Below, piece by piece: positions 47,237 to 58,624 of a stretch of 64,000 nucleotides of DNA. Source of the stretch: Planctopirus ephydatiae. GTDB lineage: Bacteria > Planctomycetota > Planctomycetia > Planctomycetales > Planctomycetaceae. Under the pieces are notes generated by a model. It was not told where the DNA came from. It saw only the letters and a list, made by a program, of their open reading frames with translations, and ran no database searches. Made by a program: the position numbers and the translations under genes. The stretch's first letter is position 1; each line of letters opens with the position of its first letter. The DNA lies in assembly GCF_007752345.1 (NCBI RefSeq), contig NZ_CP036299.1:1-64000 (forward strand), in the 5' to 3' direction.

Positions 47237-49351
47237 CTATTCCCACATTCGGCCGATTTTTTTGCGGACGTCGGCGGTTGTTAGTCCGTTAGCGATATGA
47301 GTTTGACTTGCGGGTTCGTGAATGCGGGGTGTGACGATCTGCCAAGCCGTCAGAATGTCATCCGGCAGGAAGCGGGTGCGCTGAGAGTAGCTGTGGCGAT
47401 CTGACTGATTCTTGCCGTGAAAGTAATATCGCTGTGGATGATAAACCTGCAGATGCGTTTTCGCGCGCGTGAGAGCGACGTAAAACAGGCGGCGTTCTTC
47501 TTCGATTTCGCGAGGGTTGCGTGTGGCCATATCGGCGGGGATGTTTCCATCAGCCGCATGCAGAACATAAACGGCATCCCATTCGAGACCTTTGGCAGAA
47601 TGAATCGTTGAGAGTGTGATCCAGTCCTCATCGAGAAGCGGGTCTTGAGCAAAATCCTGCGTAGAAGTGGGTGGGTCGAGTGTCAGTTCTGCCAGAAATT
47701 GACTGCGGGATTCATACCGGGCGGCGATGATTTCGAGTTGTTCCAGATCGCGCAGGCGAGCCGGTGCGTGGTCGTACTTCTGTTCTAAGAGGGGAGCGAG
47801 AAACTGACGAACCTGCGCGAGTTGCACGGGAAGAGGCGTTGTGGTTTGACCACCTTTGACCAATGTCCGTAACAGAGCCACAAAGACCGGCCAATGAATT
47901 TTCGTCGCTGCGGCTGGGGTATGTTCGCGCCAGGGTTCAAAGGCAGAACTCCCTGATCCCAGGCGTTCCGTCAGTTGACGGGCCGTTTTAGGGCCAATCC
48001 CGGGGAGCAGCAATAACACACGCAGGGCGGAGACGGTGTCTCGCGGATTTTCGGCCAGCCTCAGCATGGCCATGGCATCTTTCACATGAGCTGCTTCGAC
48101 GAACTTCAGACCGCCAAATTTGATGAACGGAATGTTTCGGCGAGAGAGCTCAATTTCGAGAGTGGCGCTGTGATGCGAAGCACGAAAGAGAACGGCCTGT
48201 CCTTTGAGGGAAACCCCCATTTCTCGCAGTTCCAGAATGCGCTCGGCGACCATTGTGCTCTGCTCGTTGTCGTCGCGGCAATTGACAAGTAGCGGCTTCC
48301 CTTGCGGTGGACGGTTGGTCCATAGTTGTTTCTGGCGGCCTTCGGTCGCCAGTGACATCACGAGATTACTGGCTGCGAGAATCTCGGGAGAACTGCGATA
48401 ATTTTGTGAAAGCGTGAGGACATTGGTGCCGGGATATTCCTGATCGAATCGGAGAATGTTCTCAATGGTGGCGGCTCGAAAGGAATAGATCGACTGGGCG
48501 TCATCTCCGACGACTGTCAGACCCTGACCATCGGGACGAAGTGCCCGCACAATTTCGCCCTGCAGGGCGTTGGTGTCCTGATATTCATCGACGAGGACGG
48601 CTTTGTATCGCTGCCTCAAGAGTGGAGCGGCAGGGCTATCCTGCAGGAGTGCCAGCCAGAAGAGGAGGAGATCGTCGTAATCAAGAATCCGCTGCTCTTC
48701 CTTTCGCTGGGTGAATAATTGAAACAAGGCTTTGAGCCCGGCCTCATGCTCGACACACCAGGGAAAAGTCTCTTTTAGGACAAGGCTTAAGGGCTGACGG
48801 GTATTGACGCAGCGGGAATAGATTTCGACACAGGTGCCCTTGAGAGGAAACCGCTTTTCCTGGCGTGTGATGTCAAGTTCTGAGCGAAGCTGGTTCATCA
48901 GATCTTCGGCGTCACTGCGATCAAGAATCGTGAAGTCCGCATCAAGTCCGAGATACTGGCCGAATTCCCGCAGATGTCGGGTGGCAATGGCATGGAATGT
49001 TCCCCCGACGACGTGGCGACCATGGATACGTGCAATGCCCGGCGTTTTTGCAGCCACCGCGAGAAGTTGCTCGACCCGGCGAATCATTTCGGCGGCAGCT
49101 CGACGAGTGAACGTCAGCAGCAGGATTTCACCAGGGTCGATCCCTGTAGCGATCAAGTGAGCGACTCGATGAACCAGCGTGGTGGTTTTGCCAGTCCCGG
49201 CACCGGCAATAATGAGCAGTGGAGCCGGCCCTGCCTGAGCAGCGGCCCGTTGCTCGGGATTGAGATCCTGCTGCCAACGGGAAAGATCTGCTAAAGGAAC
49301 TGATGGAGGGCTGGCTGTCTGTGGGGAATCGGTTGTCATCCGTGAACTCAT
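47237..49351 (-). CDS. UvrD/Rep-family superfamily 1 DNA helicase
   Basis: 704 residues. N-terminal LNPEQRAAAQ Q-motif, Walker A AGAGTGKTTTLVHR, motif Ia LLLTFTRRAAAEM, motif II VLVDEYQDTN, motif III VVGDDAQSIYSFRAA, motif IV LSQNYRS, motif V STIHSAKGLEWD, motif VI LFYVALTRAK. A 3'-to-5' translocase for repair or replication restart. Closer to UvrD/PcrA/Rep than RecB by length. Start taken at 49351 (49381 and 49339 also possible). Confidence 0.92.
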   Translation of the reverse strand: MSSRMTTDSPQTASPPSVPLADLSRWQQDLNPEQRAAAQAGPAPLLIIAGAGTGKTTTLVHRVAHLIATGIDPGEILLLTFTRRAAAEMIRRVEQLLAVAAKTPGIARIHGRHVVGGTFHAIATRHLREFGQYLGLDADFTILDRSDAEDLMNQLRSELDITRQEKRFPLKGTCVEIYSRCVNTRQPLSLVLKETFPWCVEHEAGLKALFQLFTQRKEEQRILDYDDLLLFWLALLQDSPAAPLLRQRYKAVLVDEYQDTNALQGEIVRALRPDGQGLTVVGDDAQSIYSFRAATIENILRFDQEYPGTNVLTLSQNYRSSPEILAASNLVMSLATEGRQKQLWTNRPPQGKPLLVNCRDDNEQSTMVAERILELREMGVSLKGQAVLFRASHHSATLEIELSRRNIPFIKFGGLKFVEAAHVKDAMAMLRLAENPRDTVSALRVLLLLPGIGPKTARQLTERLGSGSSAFEPWREHTPAAATKIHWPVFVALLRTLVKGGQTTTPLPVQLAQVRQFLAPLLEQKYDHAPARLRDLEQLEIIAARYESRSQFLAELTLDPPTSTQDFAQDPLLDEDWITLSTIHSAKGLEWDAVYVLHAADGNIPADMATRNPREIEEERRLFYVALTRAKTHLQVYHPQRYYFHGKNQSDRHSYSQRTRFLPDDILTAWQIVTPRIHEPASQTHIANGLTTADVRKKIGRMWE

Positions 49352-49421
49352 GATCGTGACTGTGGGCCTGAATCGATGCACTCAATCCGTCAAGAGTGAT
49401 CAAACCTGTCTGGGCAACACC

Positions 49422-49862
49422 TTATGGAGCATTGTTTGAAGTGCCAGTGAAATCCACAGCGGGAAGTCGATCGAGATACGAAGGAGGAATCTCAATGGCT
49501 TTTAAGGCCCCTTCCTGCATCGTACAGCAGACCGTGGTCATTTCGCCGCTGGCCAGGATTTTGCCATCTCGCGAGAAAACGTAACTCATGGTGAGCGAAC
49601 GCGTCGTCTGCCGGATGATGGTGACATCGATAGTGATGACTTCCTCATATCGGGCCGGCGCCCGGTAATCGCATTGGCAAGCCACTCGCGGCCAGCCGAT
49701 TTCGATCCCTTCGGCCGTCTTTCCTGAAATCTTCAGCCCTAACGAGCGAAAGAATTCGTGCTCGGCCTGCTCCATATACCGGAAAAAATTGGAGAAGTGG
49801 ACAATTCCGGCCATATCGGTTTCGTAGAACTCCACTCGACGCTGGGTAGAGAAATGCGGCAT
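49422..49862 (-). CDS. Acyl-CoA thioesterase, YbgC / 4-hydroxybenzoyl-CoA type
   Basis: 146 residues, single hotdog fold. RRVEFYETDMAGIVHFSNFFRYMEQAEHEFFRSLG contains the family Asp (ETDMAG) and the Tyr/His of the substrate pocket; VACQCDYRAPARYEEVITIDVTI follows. Cleaves an acyl-CoA; substrate unknown. Starts 70 bases upstream of the helicase, same strand. Confidence 0.88.
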   Translation of the reverse strand: MPHFSTQRRVEFYETDMAGIVHFSNFFRYMEQAEHEFFRSLGLKISGKTAEGIEIGWPRVACQCDYRAPARYEEVITIDVTIIRQTTRSLTMSYVFSRDGKILASGEMTTVCCTMQEGALKAIEIPPSYLDRLPAVDFTGTSNNAP

Positions 49863-50213
49863 GGCCAGTTTCTGCCTGTAGGATCGGGAGGGGAAGAGTC
49901 GCTAAAGAATATGCCATTTTTCCAACGACGCGACTGCACGCAAAACGATTCGATCCAACGATTTTGCGAAGTCTGCCAGACTTTTGCGAATGAACGGGCT
50001 GGTGAGGTCTGTTTGAACACGACGTCTCCTCCCTTCGAAGAGTGAAAATGATCTTGGAGAGGGACAACCTGTCGAGGGACGTTACAATCAAACTTATCAG
50101 GTCGAGCAGAGACTGTTGGCGATCATAACGGATCGACAAGTCCTGGTTTGATACGGTGGTTGTTTCATACAGTGACTGTTTGGTGATGTCGGTTTTGAAC
50201 AGGGTGCCGTCGA
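49863..50213. other. Intergenic region between divergent genes
   Basis: About 350 bases with only overlapping short frames; no repeat, RNA or clear promoter seen. Confidence 0.4.
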
Positions 50214-50654
50214 ATGAGTCGATCAGCGAGTGATCTATTTGCCCAGAGAATTCTTGGTGAGATTGACCGGTTGATTCAGTTGGCGGAATCGCAGACGCGC
50301 CCACTGGAAGTGGATCCTTACCATCGCGAGTTGTTTCAGCTTTTCAAGTTGGCTTACGAAGCCGGTTTGACCAGTGGAGAGGCAACGCCCGATCTGTCGG
50401 CTGACGGAATCTGTCAGCAACTGGCGGCCATGTGGGGTTTGACATCGGCAGCGCAGACCTGGCTGACACAGGCGGCTCAACTCCCTAAGGCTCAACTGAC
50501 CAGAATGCGCAGCCTGTGGTCTGTCATGCGGATGTGGATGGAGTGGGATTTTGCTTTGTCGAACATTCATCGGGATCTTTCGGCAGAGAACGCTGCTCCG
50601 GCAGAGGCCTCGATAGCAGGCGATCCGGAGTCTGCTGCAGATCCTGTTTCGTGA
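50214..50654 (+). CDS. Uncharacterised helical protein
   Basis: 146 residues, cytosolic by composition, mostly predicted helix (RILGEIDRLIQLAESQ, HRELFQLFKLAYEAGLTSG, WLTQAAQLPKAQLTRMRSLWSVMRMWMEW), with an Ala/Glu-rich tail. No family recognised. Followed 82 bases later by another uncharacterised helical protein on the same strand, so the two may be a pair. Confidence 0.6.
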   Translation: MSRSASDLFAQRILGEIDRLIQLAESQTRPLEVDPYHRELFQLFKLAYEAGLTSGEATPDLSADGICQQLAAMWGLTSAAQTWLTQAAQLPKAQLTRMRSLWSVMRMWMEWDFALSNIHRDLSAENAAPAEASIAGDPESAADPVS

Positions 50655-50736
50655 ATCAGGTGATCGCAATGATCGTGTTGAAGATAGCCAACCTGATGTG
50701 TGTCTGACTTCTGGACTGAATGGAACTGGTGCCAAG

Positions 50737-51666
50737 ATGCCTGCCATGCTGGCTCGGGAAGAATATATCGAGCAGGCTTACTTCTTTCGGACGTTCCGCG
50801 AGCGGCTGAAGGAGGATTTGCCCACACAGGAAATTCTCCAGGCGCTGCAGGACGAATTGCTCGCTTCGACCAGGCTGCCCATGGCGGTCAATCATCTGCG
50901 AACCGAGTTATTGCACAGTGGTGTGATCTTCACCGGGATGAGGCAACTGGGCCATTATTTTACGTCCTTCCAGGCGTTTGTGATGGAGCAGGCCGAGCAG
51001 GAAGGGAGTCGATTTGATCATTGGCTGGCACTCGAAATTCTCGAACGGGAAGCCGACTACAAATCGAAAGAGGCGCTCGCTTCAGGATTATTCGTATTTC
51101 AGTTTGAATCGTTGGCACGCAATCGACTGGGGTATGATCGCGGCCTCGATGCGATTGCCGGCGACCCGATTTATAACGAGGCATGGAAGATCTGGATCAA
51201 GCGTTTGCGGGCGTTATTAGGAACCGTCGATTTTGCCGACCTGCTGTATCATCGGTCGGAACTGGCGGCTAAAAATCGCGAAAAACAAGCTGCCCAGAAG
51301 GCCTCGATCCAACAGCTTTCACGGACTGAGGAAAGTGGCACTGAGCCTGCCGACGTGAATTCGACGACCAGCCGGGCACCTCAAGGAGAAGAAATTCTCT
51401 TCAGCGAGGCGGCTGGGCGGATTGCCAAAGCGAATCATGGGAAAGATCCACTCTATCTGTTCGCGGCACTGCAAAGGCAACTGGGATATCCGGCAGTTCC
51501 CAGGCCGCAACGTGCTCTCAAGTTGGCCCAGACACATCCCGAGTTGGAGATGCGGCTTTCGCGGCTGGAACAGCGTCTGCATCTGATGGAAGCGGAGCAA
51601 TCGGGGAAACTGGATCTCAAGGAATTTCTCATGAAGCCGCCCTCCTTTGGAGACGATCTCGCGTAA
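50737..51666 (+). CDS. Uncharacterised helical protein
   Basis: 309 residues. Start MPAMLAREEYIEQAYFF chosen over 50698, as the upstream part lacks structure. Helical N-terminal 180 residues (EEYIEQAYFFRTFRERLKEDLPTQEIL, FDHWLALEILEREADYKSKEALASGLFVFQFESLARNRLGYDRGL), a charged linker, then LEMRLSRLEQRLHLMEAEQSG, a possible short coiled coil. No motif for activity. Similar planctomycete proteins are annotated as hypothetical, as far as I recall. Confidence 0.65.
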   Translation: MPAMLAREEYIEQAYFFRTFRERLKEDLPTQEILQALQDELLASTRLPMAVNHLRTELLHSGVIFTGMRQLGHYFTSFQAFVMEQAEQEGSRFDHWLALEILEREADYKSKEALASGLFVFQFESLARNRLGYDRGLDAIAGDPIYNEAWKIWIKRLRALLGTVDFADLLYHRSELAAKNREKQAAQKASIQQLSRTEESGTEPADVNSTTSRAPQGEEILFSEAAGRIAKANHGKDPLYLFAALQRQLGYPAVPRPQRALKLAQTHPELEMRLSRLEQRLHLMEAEQSGKLDLKEFLMKPPSFGDDLA

Positions 51667-51720
51667 GATGCCCGGTGCAGATCCATCAATTCTGAGACGA
51701 TGAAGCCAGAGCATCGTGGG

Positions 51721-51769
51721 AGGCATGCTTGCTCAGTATTAACTCAAGACAGGCCGCAAGCATGGCACT
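51721..51769 (-). repeat. Dispersed palindrome family 1, copy 7 (expanded loop)
   Basis: ggcatgcttgctcagtatta then actcaagacaggccgcaagcatggcact. Arms catgcttgc (51724-51732) and gcaagcatg (51756-51764) are perfect, but the loop is about 23 bases rather than 8. Upstream of ribD. Confidence 0.8.
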
Positions 51770-51806
51770 GATCACGGGCAACCAACGACAGGCTTGAAGG
51801 AAGAAC

Positions 51807-53012
51807 ATGCGATTCGCCACGCCAGATGCTGTGATGGAATATGCCCTGATGCTGGCTCGTCGTGGTGTCGGGTTTGTCGAGCCCAATCCGGCTGTGGGCG
51901 CAGTGGTGGTGGACGAACATCTGCAGCTACTCGGCGAGGGCTGGCATGAAAGGTTTGGCGGGCCTCATGCCGAAGTGCATGCCCTGGCAAAGGCTGGTGA
52001 GAAAGCGCGCGGCGCCACGATTTACACCACTCTCGAGCCCTGCTCTCACTTTGGGAAAACACCTCCCTGTGCCGACGCACTGATTGCGGCTGGGATTCGA
52101 CATGTAGTGACAGCAGTGATCGATCCTGCGGCTCATGTTTCGGGCCAGGGAATTGAGAAATTGCGGCAAGCCGGCATCACGGTGAATGTTGGTCGCTGCG
52201 CGGACAAAGCCCGTGAGCTGCTGGCCCCGTTTGTGGCCTTTCAGTGTGCCAATCGGCCCTGGGTGCATGCCAAGTGGGCGATGACACTTGACGGAAAAAT
52301 CTCGACCAAGACAGGGCATTCGCACTGGATATCGAGCGAGGCATCGCGGCGGACTGTCCACGAACTGCGGGGGCGTGTCGATGCCATTGTCGTCGGGATT
52401 GGCACTGTGCTGGTGGATGATCCCCAACTGAATGTCCGCCTGCCGGAAGACTGGAAAGGGCCAAGACGAACACCCGCGAGAATTGTGCTCGACTCGCGGC
52501 TATCGATCAGCCCGCACAGTCAACTGGTGCAGACGGCCAGAAAGATCCCCACGATTGTGGCCACGATCGGCCCGGAACATCTGCAGATGGCCGAGAGAGA
52601 AGCCGACTGGCAGCAACGGCGGGAAGTGCTGGAATTAGCGGGTTGCCAGGTGTGGTCGCTGCCTTGTGGCTCGACAGATATTGGTCTGGCGCATCACCCG
52701 TGCTTGATTCATCTGCTGGATAAGATGCGTGCTGCCGGCATGGCCCATCTTCTGGTTGAGGGCGGGGCACGGATTCTGGGATCATTTTTGGATCTGGATC
52801 TGATCGATGAGGTGCATACGTATATCGCACCGAAACTGGTCGGAGGGTCGGCCGCTGCTTCACCCATTGCAGGCAAAGGACGCATGACGATTTTCGAAAG
52901 TGAAGAGTTCGCGTCGGGAACGTTTACCACGATCGACAAAGATGCGTATTTCCATGGAGTTCGCCGGGTGGCGATCGATCGTTTGCCGTGGCTAGCCCCA
53001 GTCGACGCGTGA
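51807..53012 (+). CDS. ribD: Bifunctional riboflavin biosynthesis deaminase/reductase
   Basis: 401 residues. N-terminal deaminase: NPAVGAVVV, HAEVHAL (zinc His and proton-relay Glu) and PCSHFGKTPPC (two zinc Cys). C-terminal reductase: AMTLDGKISTKTGHSHWISSEASRRTVHELRGRVDAIVVGIGTVLVDDPQLNVR, then LLVEGGARILGSFL and YIAPKLVGG. Makes 5-amino-6-ribitylamino-uracil phosphate from the GTP cyclohydrolase II product. No FMN riboswitch recognised upstream. Confidence 0.94.
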   Translation: MRFATPDAVMEYALMLARRGVGFVEPNPAVGAVVVDEHLQLLGEGWHERFGGPHAEVHALAKAGEKARGATIYTTLEPCSHFGKTPPCADALIAAGIRHVVTAVIDPAAHVSGQGIEKLRQAGITVNVGRCADKARELLAPFVAFQCANRPWVHAKWAMTLDGKISTKTGHSHWISSEASRRTVHELRGRVDAIVVGIGTVLVDDPQLNVRLPEDWKGPRRTPARIVLDSRLSISPHSQLVQTARKIPTIVATIGPEHLQMAEREADWQQRREVLELAGCQVWSLPCGSTDIGLAHHPCLIHLLDKMRAAGMAHLLVEGGARILGSFLDLDLIDEVHTYIAPKLVGGSAAASPIAGKGRMTIFESEEFASGTFTTIDKDAYFHGVRRVAIDRLPWLAPVDA

Positions 53013-53158
53013 AAGCCGGAAAATCCGGCCGCGGAGTGACAGGGTCGAACTTTTGGCTGACTTCTGCCACACTTCGCAGTAAGTCATCTGGCCGCAGTGA
53101 CCCATCGTGGATGATTGTGGGCCGCTTGTTTGTCCTTTGTGAAATGTGCCAGGTTGAT

Positions 53159-54466
53159 ATGGTCGATGTGAGTCCGTTTTGTGGATGGCGTTATCAACTG
53201 GGTCAAGTTGGCGATCTGGCCGATGTGACAGCGCCCCCCTATGACGTGATTGGGCCGGAGGAATTGATCCAGCTGAGGCAGAAACATCCGGCGAATATCG
53301 TCCATCTGATCCTGCCGGAATCGCTGCCTGATGATCCTGGTCCCGATGAATGTTATCAAAGGGCGGCTGCACTTCTGGCACAGTTCAAGCTCGATGGCAT
53401 CCTCGCGCGTGATCATGCAGATGCCTATTACGTGTATCATCAGACATTCGAGATCGCTGGCGAAAAATATGTGCGGAAAGGGTTTCTGGGTCGGCTCAAG
53501 CTCTCGCCATTTGGTGAAGGTCAGGTCTTTCCGCATGAGCGCACGCTGGCTGCACCTAAGGCCGATCGATTGAAGCTCTTTCGAGCCGTGAAGACCAATC
53601 TATCGCCCATTTTCGGTTTGTATGAAGACCCGGCTGGTGAAGTCGAACAGGTGCTGACCACCGCTCTGGCAGGTCAAACGGGGGTGCAGCTGATTGATGA
53701 GCAGCGAGTGCTGCACCAGTTGTGGCCAATTTCCGACCCGCAGGTAATGTCGAAAGTGACCTCGCTGATGAAGAGTCGGCCCGTGGTGATTGCGGATGGA
53801 CATCATCGCTATGAAACGGCCCTCGCCTATCGTGATGAACTGGTGGCAACAGGCACGCTCACGAATGAACTGCACGCAGCGAATTCGGTGATGTGCATGT
53901 TTGTCGCTTCGGAAGATGGCGGGTTGATGGTGCTGCCGACGCATCGCATCGTCAAAAACTGGCAGGCGTTGACGGCTCAGCAGATTGGTATGGCGCTCAC
54001 GCCGGTGTTTGAAGTGGATGTGGTCGGGAGCCATGCGACAGCAGCCCAGGATGCGTGGGATCTGGCACAATCCTGTGGGAATGGATGTGCCCTCGCTCTG
54101 GGAACTTCTGCGGATTCGACCTGGGTTGTGGCTGAATTGAAAGACATGGCCTCGATGCGGCTCGCTTCGCCAGGAAAATCGGATGAGTGGTGCCAGTTAC
54201 CAGTCAGTGTGCTGCATCAACTGGTGCTGCCACGATTGGCACCACTGGTGCATCCACGGGAAGAAGCCGATCTGGAATACGTCCACGAAGATCGGACAGC
54301 CGCCCGTGCCATCGAAGAAAAGAGTGCCGGTCTGGCAGTACTGGTTCCTGCGACGAGTGTCACCCTGGTGGAAATGATTGCACAGGGCGGAGAGGTGCTA
54401 CCCCCCAAATCGACCTACTTCTACCCCAAGCTGCGCTCGGGAATGGTGTTGAATCCGTTGACGTAG
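53159..54466 (+). CDS. DUF1015-family protein
   Basis: 435 residues. Family features: PFCGWRYQ..., DVTAPPYDVIGPEE, NIVHLILPE, YYVYHQTFEIAGEKYVRKGFLGRLKL, GQVFPHERTLAAPKADRLKLFRAVKTNLSPIFGLY, VIADGHHRYETALAYRDE, and C-terminal PKSTYFYPKLRSGMVLNPL. Relatives are called SerC-associated or HTH proteins without known role. ATG 53159 is preferred; upstream in-frame ATGs (52988, 53144) overlap ribD or lack homology. Confidence 0.85.
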   Translation: MVDVSPFCGWRYQLGQVGDLADVTAPPYDVIGPEELIQLRQKHPANIVHLILPESLPDDPGPDECYQRAAALLAQFKLDGILARDHADAYYVYHQTFEIAGEKYVRKGFLGRLKLSPFGEGQVFPHERTLAAPKADRLKLFRAVKTNLSPIFGLYEDPAGEVEQVLTTALAGQTGVQLIDEQRVLHQLWPISDPQVMSKVTSLMKSRPVVIADGHHRYETALAYRDELVATGTLTNELHAANSVMCMFVASEDGGLMVLPTHRIVKNWQALTAQQIGMALTPVFEVDVVGSHATAAQDAWDLAQSCGNGCALALGTSADSTWVVAELKDMASMRLASPGKSDEWCQLPVSVLHQLVLPRLAPLVHPREEADLEYVHEDRTAARAIEEKSAGLAVLVPATSVTLVEMIAQGGEVLPPKSTYFYPKLRSGMVLNPLT

Positions 54467-54644
54467 GATGGTTGTGTCTGGCAGATTTGGGAAGTTCGCC
54501 AAGGCTGTTCTTTTGACTCACTTCGCGGGAGAATCTGGAGAATGTCAGTGTGAGTTCGTACCGGTGTGAGTTTTGTTTCGGGCTCGAAGAATTCAATGCC
54601 TGTTGCCCTTAAAGGGCGACCTCACGGATGAAAGTGTGCTTGCC

Positions 54645-56063
<1,419 letters not shown>

Positions 56064-56410
56064 CAACGGCCGACAAATAAATGAGGCCTGTGAATCGGAG
56101 CCGATCCGCTACAATACTTCGCGATAACAGAGAATCTGTCGGTGGGGAGCCAGCCAGGCTGCTTGACCCCAATCGGCAGGCTCGCGACACTGAAGTTGCC
56201 TTGGCGATGGGAAATCCAGGCTGTTGCGTGGACGTTGTCTACGAAACGGCTTGGATAGCAGACCTTTGTGCAGGCAGATTCTCAGCAATGGCCGATATCG
56301 CAACCTATTCCTGCATCATCATTTAGATCATTTTTTCACGAACCCGAATTCATCTTGAACTCTGGTTCGACTGAACAAAACTATCCACACAAAACCGGCT
56401 CAGGCAGTCC
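56064..56410. other. Intergenic region before lepA
   Basis: About 350 bases, same-strand neighbours. No gene, repeat or RNA seen; short frames on both strands are featureless. Confidence 0.4.
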
Positions 56411-58216
56411 ATGTTTGATCAGCGATTTATTCGTAACTTCTCGATCATTGCCCACATTGATCACGGGAAAAGCACACTCGCAGACCAGCTTCTGCTGAAA
56501 AGTGGAGCCATTACCCAGCGGGAATTCCGTGAGCAGATTCTCGATGACCTCGATGTGGAACGAGAACGCGGCATCACGGTCAAAGCCCGGGCGGTGGCCA
56601 TTCACTACACACTGGACGGTCAGGAATACGAGATCAATCTGATCGATACGCCCGGCCACGTGGACTTTCATTATGAAGTCTCGCGAAGTCTGGCCGCTTG
56701 CGAAGGGGCGTTGCTGGTCGTGGATGCTTTTCAGGGAGTGCAGGCTCAGACTGTCGCCAATGCGTACGCAGCGATTGGTTGCGATCTGGAAATTATCCCG
56801 GTGCTCAACAAGATCGATCTGCCTGTGACCCGTATTCCGGAAGTGATGGAAGAAATCGAATCGGTGGTGGGGCTGGATACATCGAATGCGCTCAAAGTCT
56901 CTGCCAAAGCCGGGATCGGGATTGAAGATGTCTTTAAGGCCATTGTGGAGCGGATACCAGCACCCAAGGGGAAGCCGGATGATCCATTACGGGCACTGGT
57001 CTTCGACAGCAAGTACGATCATTACCGCGGTGTGGTCACTTACATCCGTGTGAAGGAAGGGACGATTTCCAAGGGCCAGAAGATTTATTTCATGAAGGCG
57101 GGCACAGCCCATGAAATTCTGGAGATTGGGCAGTTCCGGCCCCATATGCTCCCTTGCGAAGAGCTGGGACCTGGCCAGGTGGGTTACATCGTCACTGGCA
57201 TTAAAGTGCTGGGCAATGTGCATGTCGGGGATACCGTCTGCGATTATCTGAGGCGACCGGCCGCTCCACTTCCCGGTTATGAGATTCCTCAGCAGATGGT
57301 GTTCTGCGGGATGTACCCGATTGATGCCTCAGATTTTGAGCATCTGCGGGAAGAGCTTGCCCGCATGAGTCTCAATGATGCCAGCTTCAGTTTTGCCGCC
57401 GACACGAGCGAAGCGTTGGGCTTTGGTTTCCGCTGCGGATTTCTGGGGATGCTCCACATGGAGATCATCCAGCAAAGGCTCGAAAAGGAAGCCAATGTCG
57501 ATCTGATTCAAACGGCACCCAACGTGACGTATCAGATTCTCAAGACCAACGGAGAAGAAGTCTTTATCGATAATCCTCAGGAAGTCCCTGATGCCGGTTC
57601 GATTACTGAGTTCCGCGAGCCGATTGCAAAAGTCGCGTTCATTCTGCCCAGTGATAAGATCGGCGCGGTGATGCAGATGTGTGCCGACCGCCGGGGTGTT
57701 TTTGTCACTACCGAATTCTTAGGCCCGCAGCGGGCCCAGCTGGTGTGGGAACTTCCACTGGCTGAAATCGTGTTCGACATGTACGACAAGCTCAAGAGTA
57801 TCACTCAGGGCTACGGCACGATGAATTACGAGATTATCGGCTACCGCGCAGCCGATCTTGTGAAGATGGATATTCTCGTTAAGGGCGAGCGCGTCGATGC
57901 GCTTTCCACAATCGTCCACAGGACATCGGCAGAAAGGCGCGGCCGAGCCTTGTGTAAGCGGCTCAAAGAAGAAATCTCCCGGCATCAGTTCGAGATTCCG
58001 ATTCAGGCCGCCCTGGGGGCGAGAATTATCGCCCGTGAGACAATCTCTGCGGTTCGTAAAGACGTGACTGCCAAATGCTACGGCGGCGATATCAGCCGCA
58101 AGCGCAAGCTGCTGGAAAAGCAGAAAGAGGGCAAGAAGCGCATGAAGCAGTTCGGCTCTGTCGAGATCCCCCAGAAGGCCTTCCTCTCCGTGCTGGATAC
58201 GGGGAATGATGAGTAG
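56411..58216 (+). CDS. lepA: Elongation factor 4 (LepA), translational GTPase
   Basis: 601 residues. G1 AHIDHGKSTL, G2 region RERGITVKA, G3 DTPGHVDF, G4 NKIDLP, then the EF-G-like domains and the LepA-specific C-terminus (CYGGDISRKRKLLEKQKEGKKRMKQFG). Back-translocates or rescues stalled ribosomes. Length is normal. Confidence 0.97.
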   Translation: MFDQRFIRNFSIIAHIDHGKSTLADQLLLKSGAITQREFREQILDDLDVERERGITVKARAVAIHYTLDGQEYEINLIDTPGHVDFHYEVSRSLAACEGALLVVDAFQGVQAQTVANAYAAIGCDLEIIPVLNKIDLPVTRIPEVMEEIESVVGLDTSNALKVSAKAGIGIEDVFKAIVERIPAPKGKPDDPLRALVFDSKYDHYRGVVTYIRVKEGTISKGQKIYFMKAGTAHEILEIGQFRPHMLPCEELGPGQVGYIVTGIKVLGNVHVGDTVCDYLRRPAAPLPGYEIPQQMVFCGMYPIDASDFEHLREELARMSLNDASFSFAADTSEALGFGFRCGFLGMLHMEIIQQRLEKEANVDLIQTAPNVTYQILKTNGEEVFIDNPQEVPDAGSITEFREPIAKVAFILPSDKIGAVMQMCADRRGVFVTTEFLGPQRAQLVWELPLAEIVFDMYDKLKSITQGYGTMNYEIIGYRAADLVKMDILVKGERVDALSTIVHRTSAERRGRALCKRLKEEISRHQFEIPIQAALGARIIARETISAVRKDVTAKCYGGDISRKRKLLEKQKEGKKRMKQFGSVEIPQKAFLSVLDTGNDE

Positions 58217-58533
58217 ATGGGTGGGCGTTCCGTCCCCCGTAGGGTCCGCTGTGCGGACCATATTGGGCTTATCGCCGGAACGAGAGATGAAAGTTAGTAG
58301 TTAGTAGGGCAGTTAGCCTGCCGTCCTTGCTGGCCGCGGCTGCCGTTCACGACTTCTTCCGTGAGAGAACCGGCTTTGGTATGGGAATGACTTTGACTCT
58401 GGGTCATCTCGTAATTGAGACCAAAAGACCCGACGCCGCCGGATCAAACGTCATATCAGCGCGGAGATGGTTGGCTTGGGAGGTTCCAGATCCCACGATT
58501 GACTCAACTGGAACGACGTTCCTCCAAAATCCT

Positions 58534-58588
58534 GCTGTGGCGAAGCCACCCCGGTAGAAATCAGAATTTCAACCGGGGCCACCCTGCG
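58534..58588 (+). repeat. Dispersed repeat family 3, copy 1
   Basis: ctgtggcgaagccacc then the hairpin ccccggt (58549-58555) / accgggg (58572-58578), with inner gaaat/atttc pairing, then ccaccctgcg. Directly repeated at 59245-59298. Confidence 0.85.
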
Positions 58589-58624
58589 CTTTGATGCATA
58601 CTCAACCAACCAAGCTGCAACCGC

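Noticed and set aside
56383-56400. tatccacac as a DnaA box
   Set aside because: A single near-match (consensus TTATCCACA) without neighbours is expected by chance.
58245-58265. gggtccgctgtgcggacc as a lepA terminator
   Set aside because: The hairpin is real but has no T run; I keep it only as part of the repeat-rich patch.
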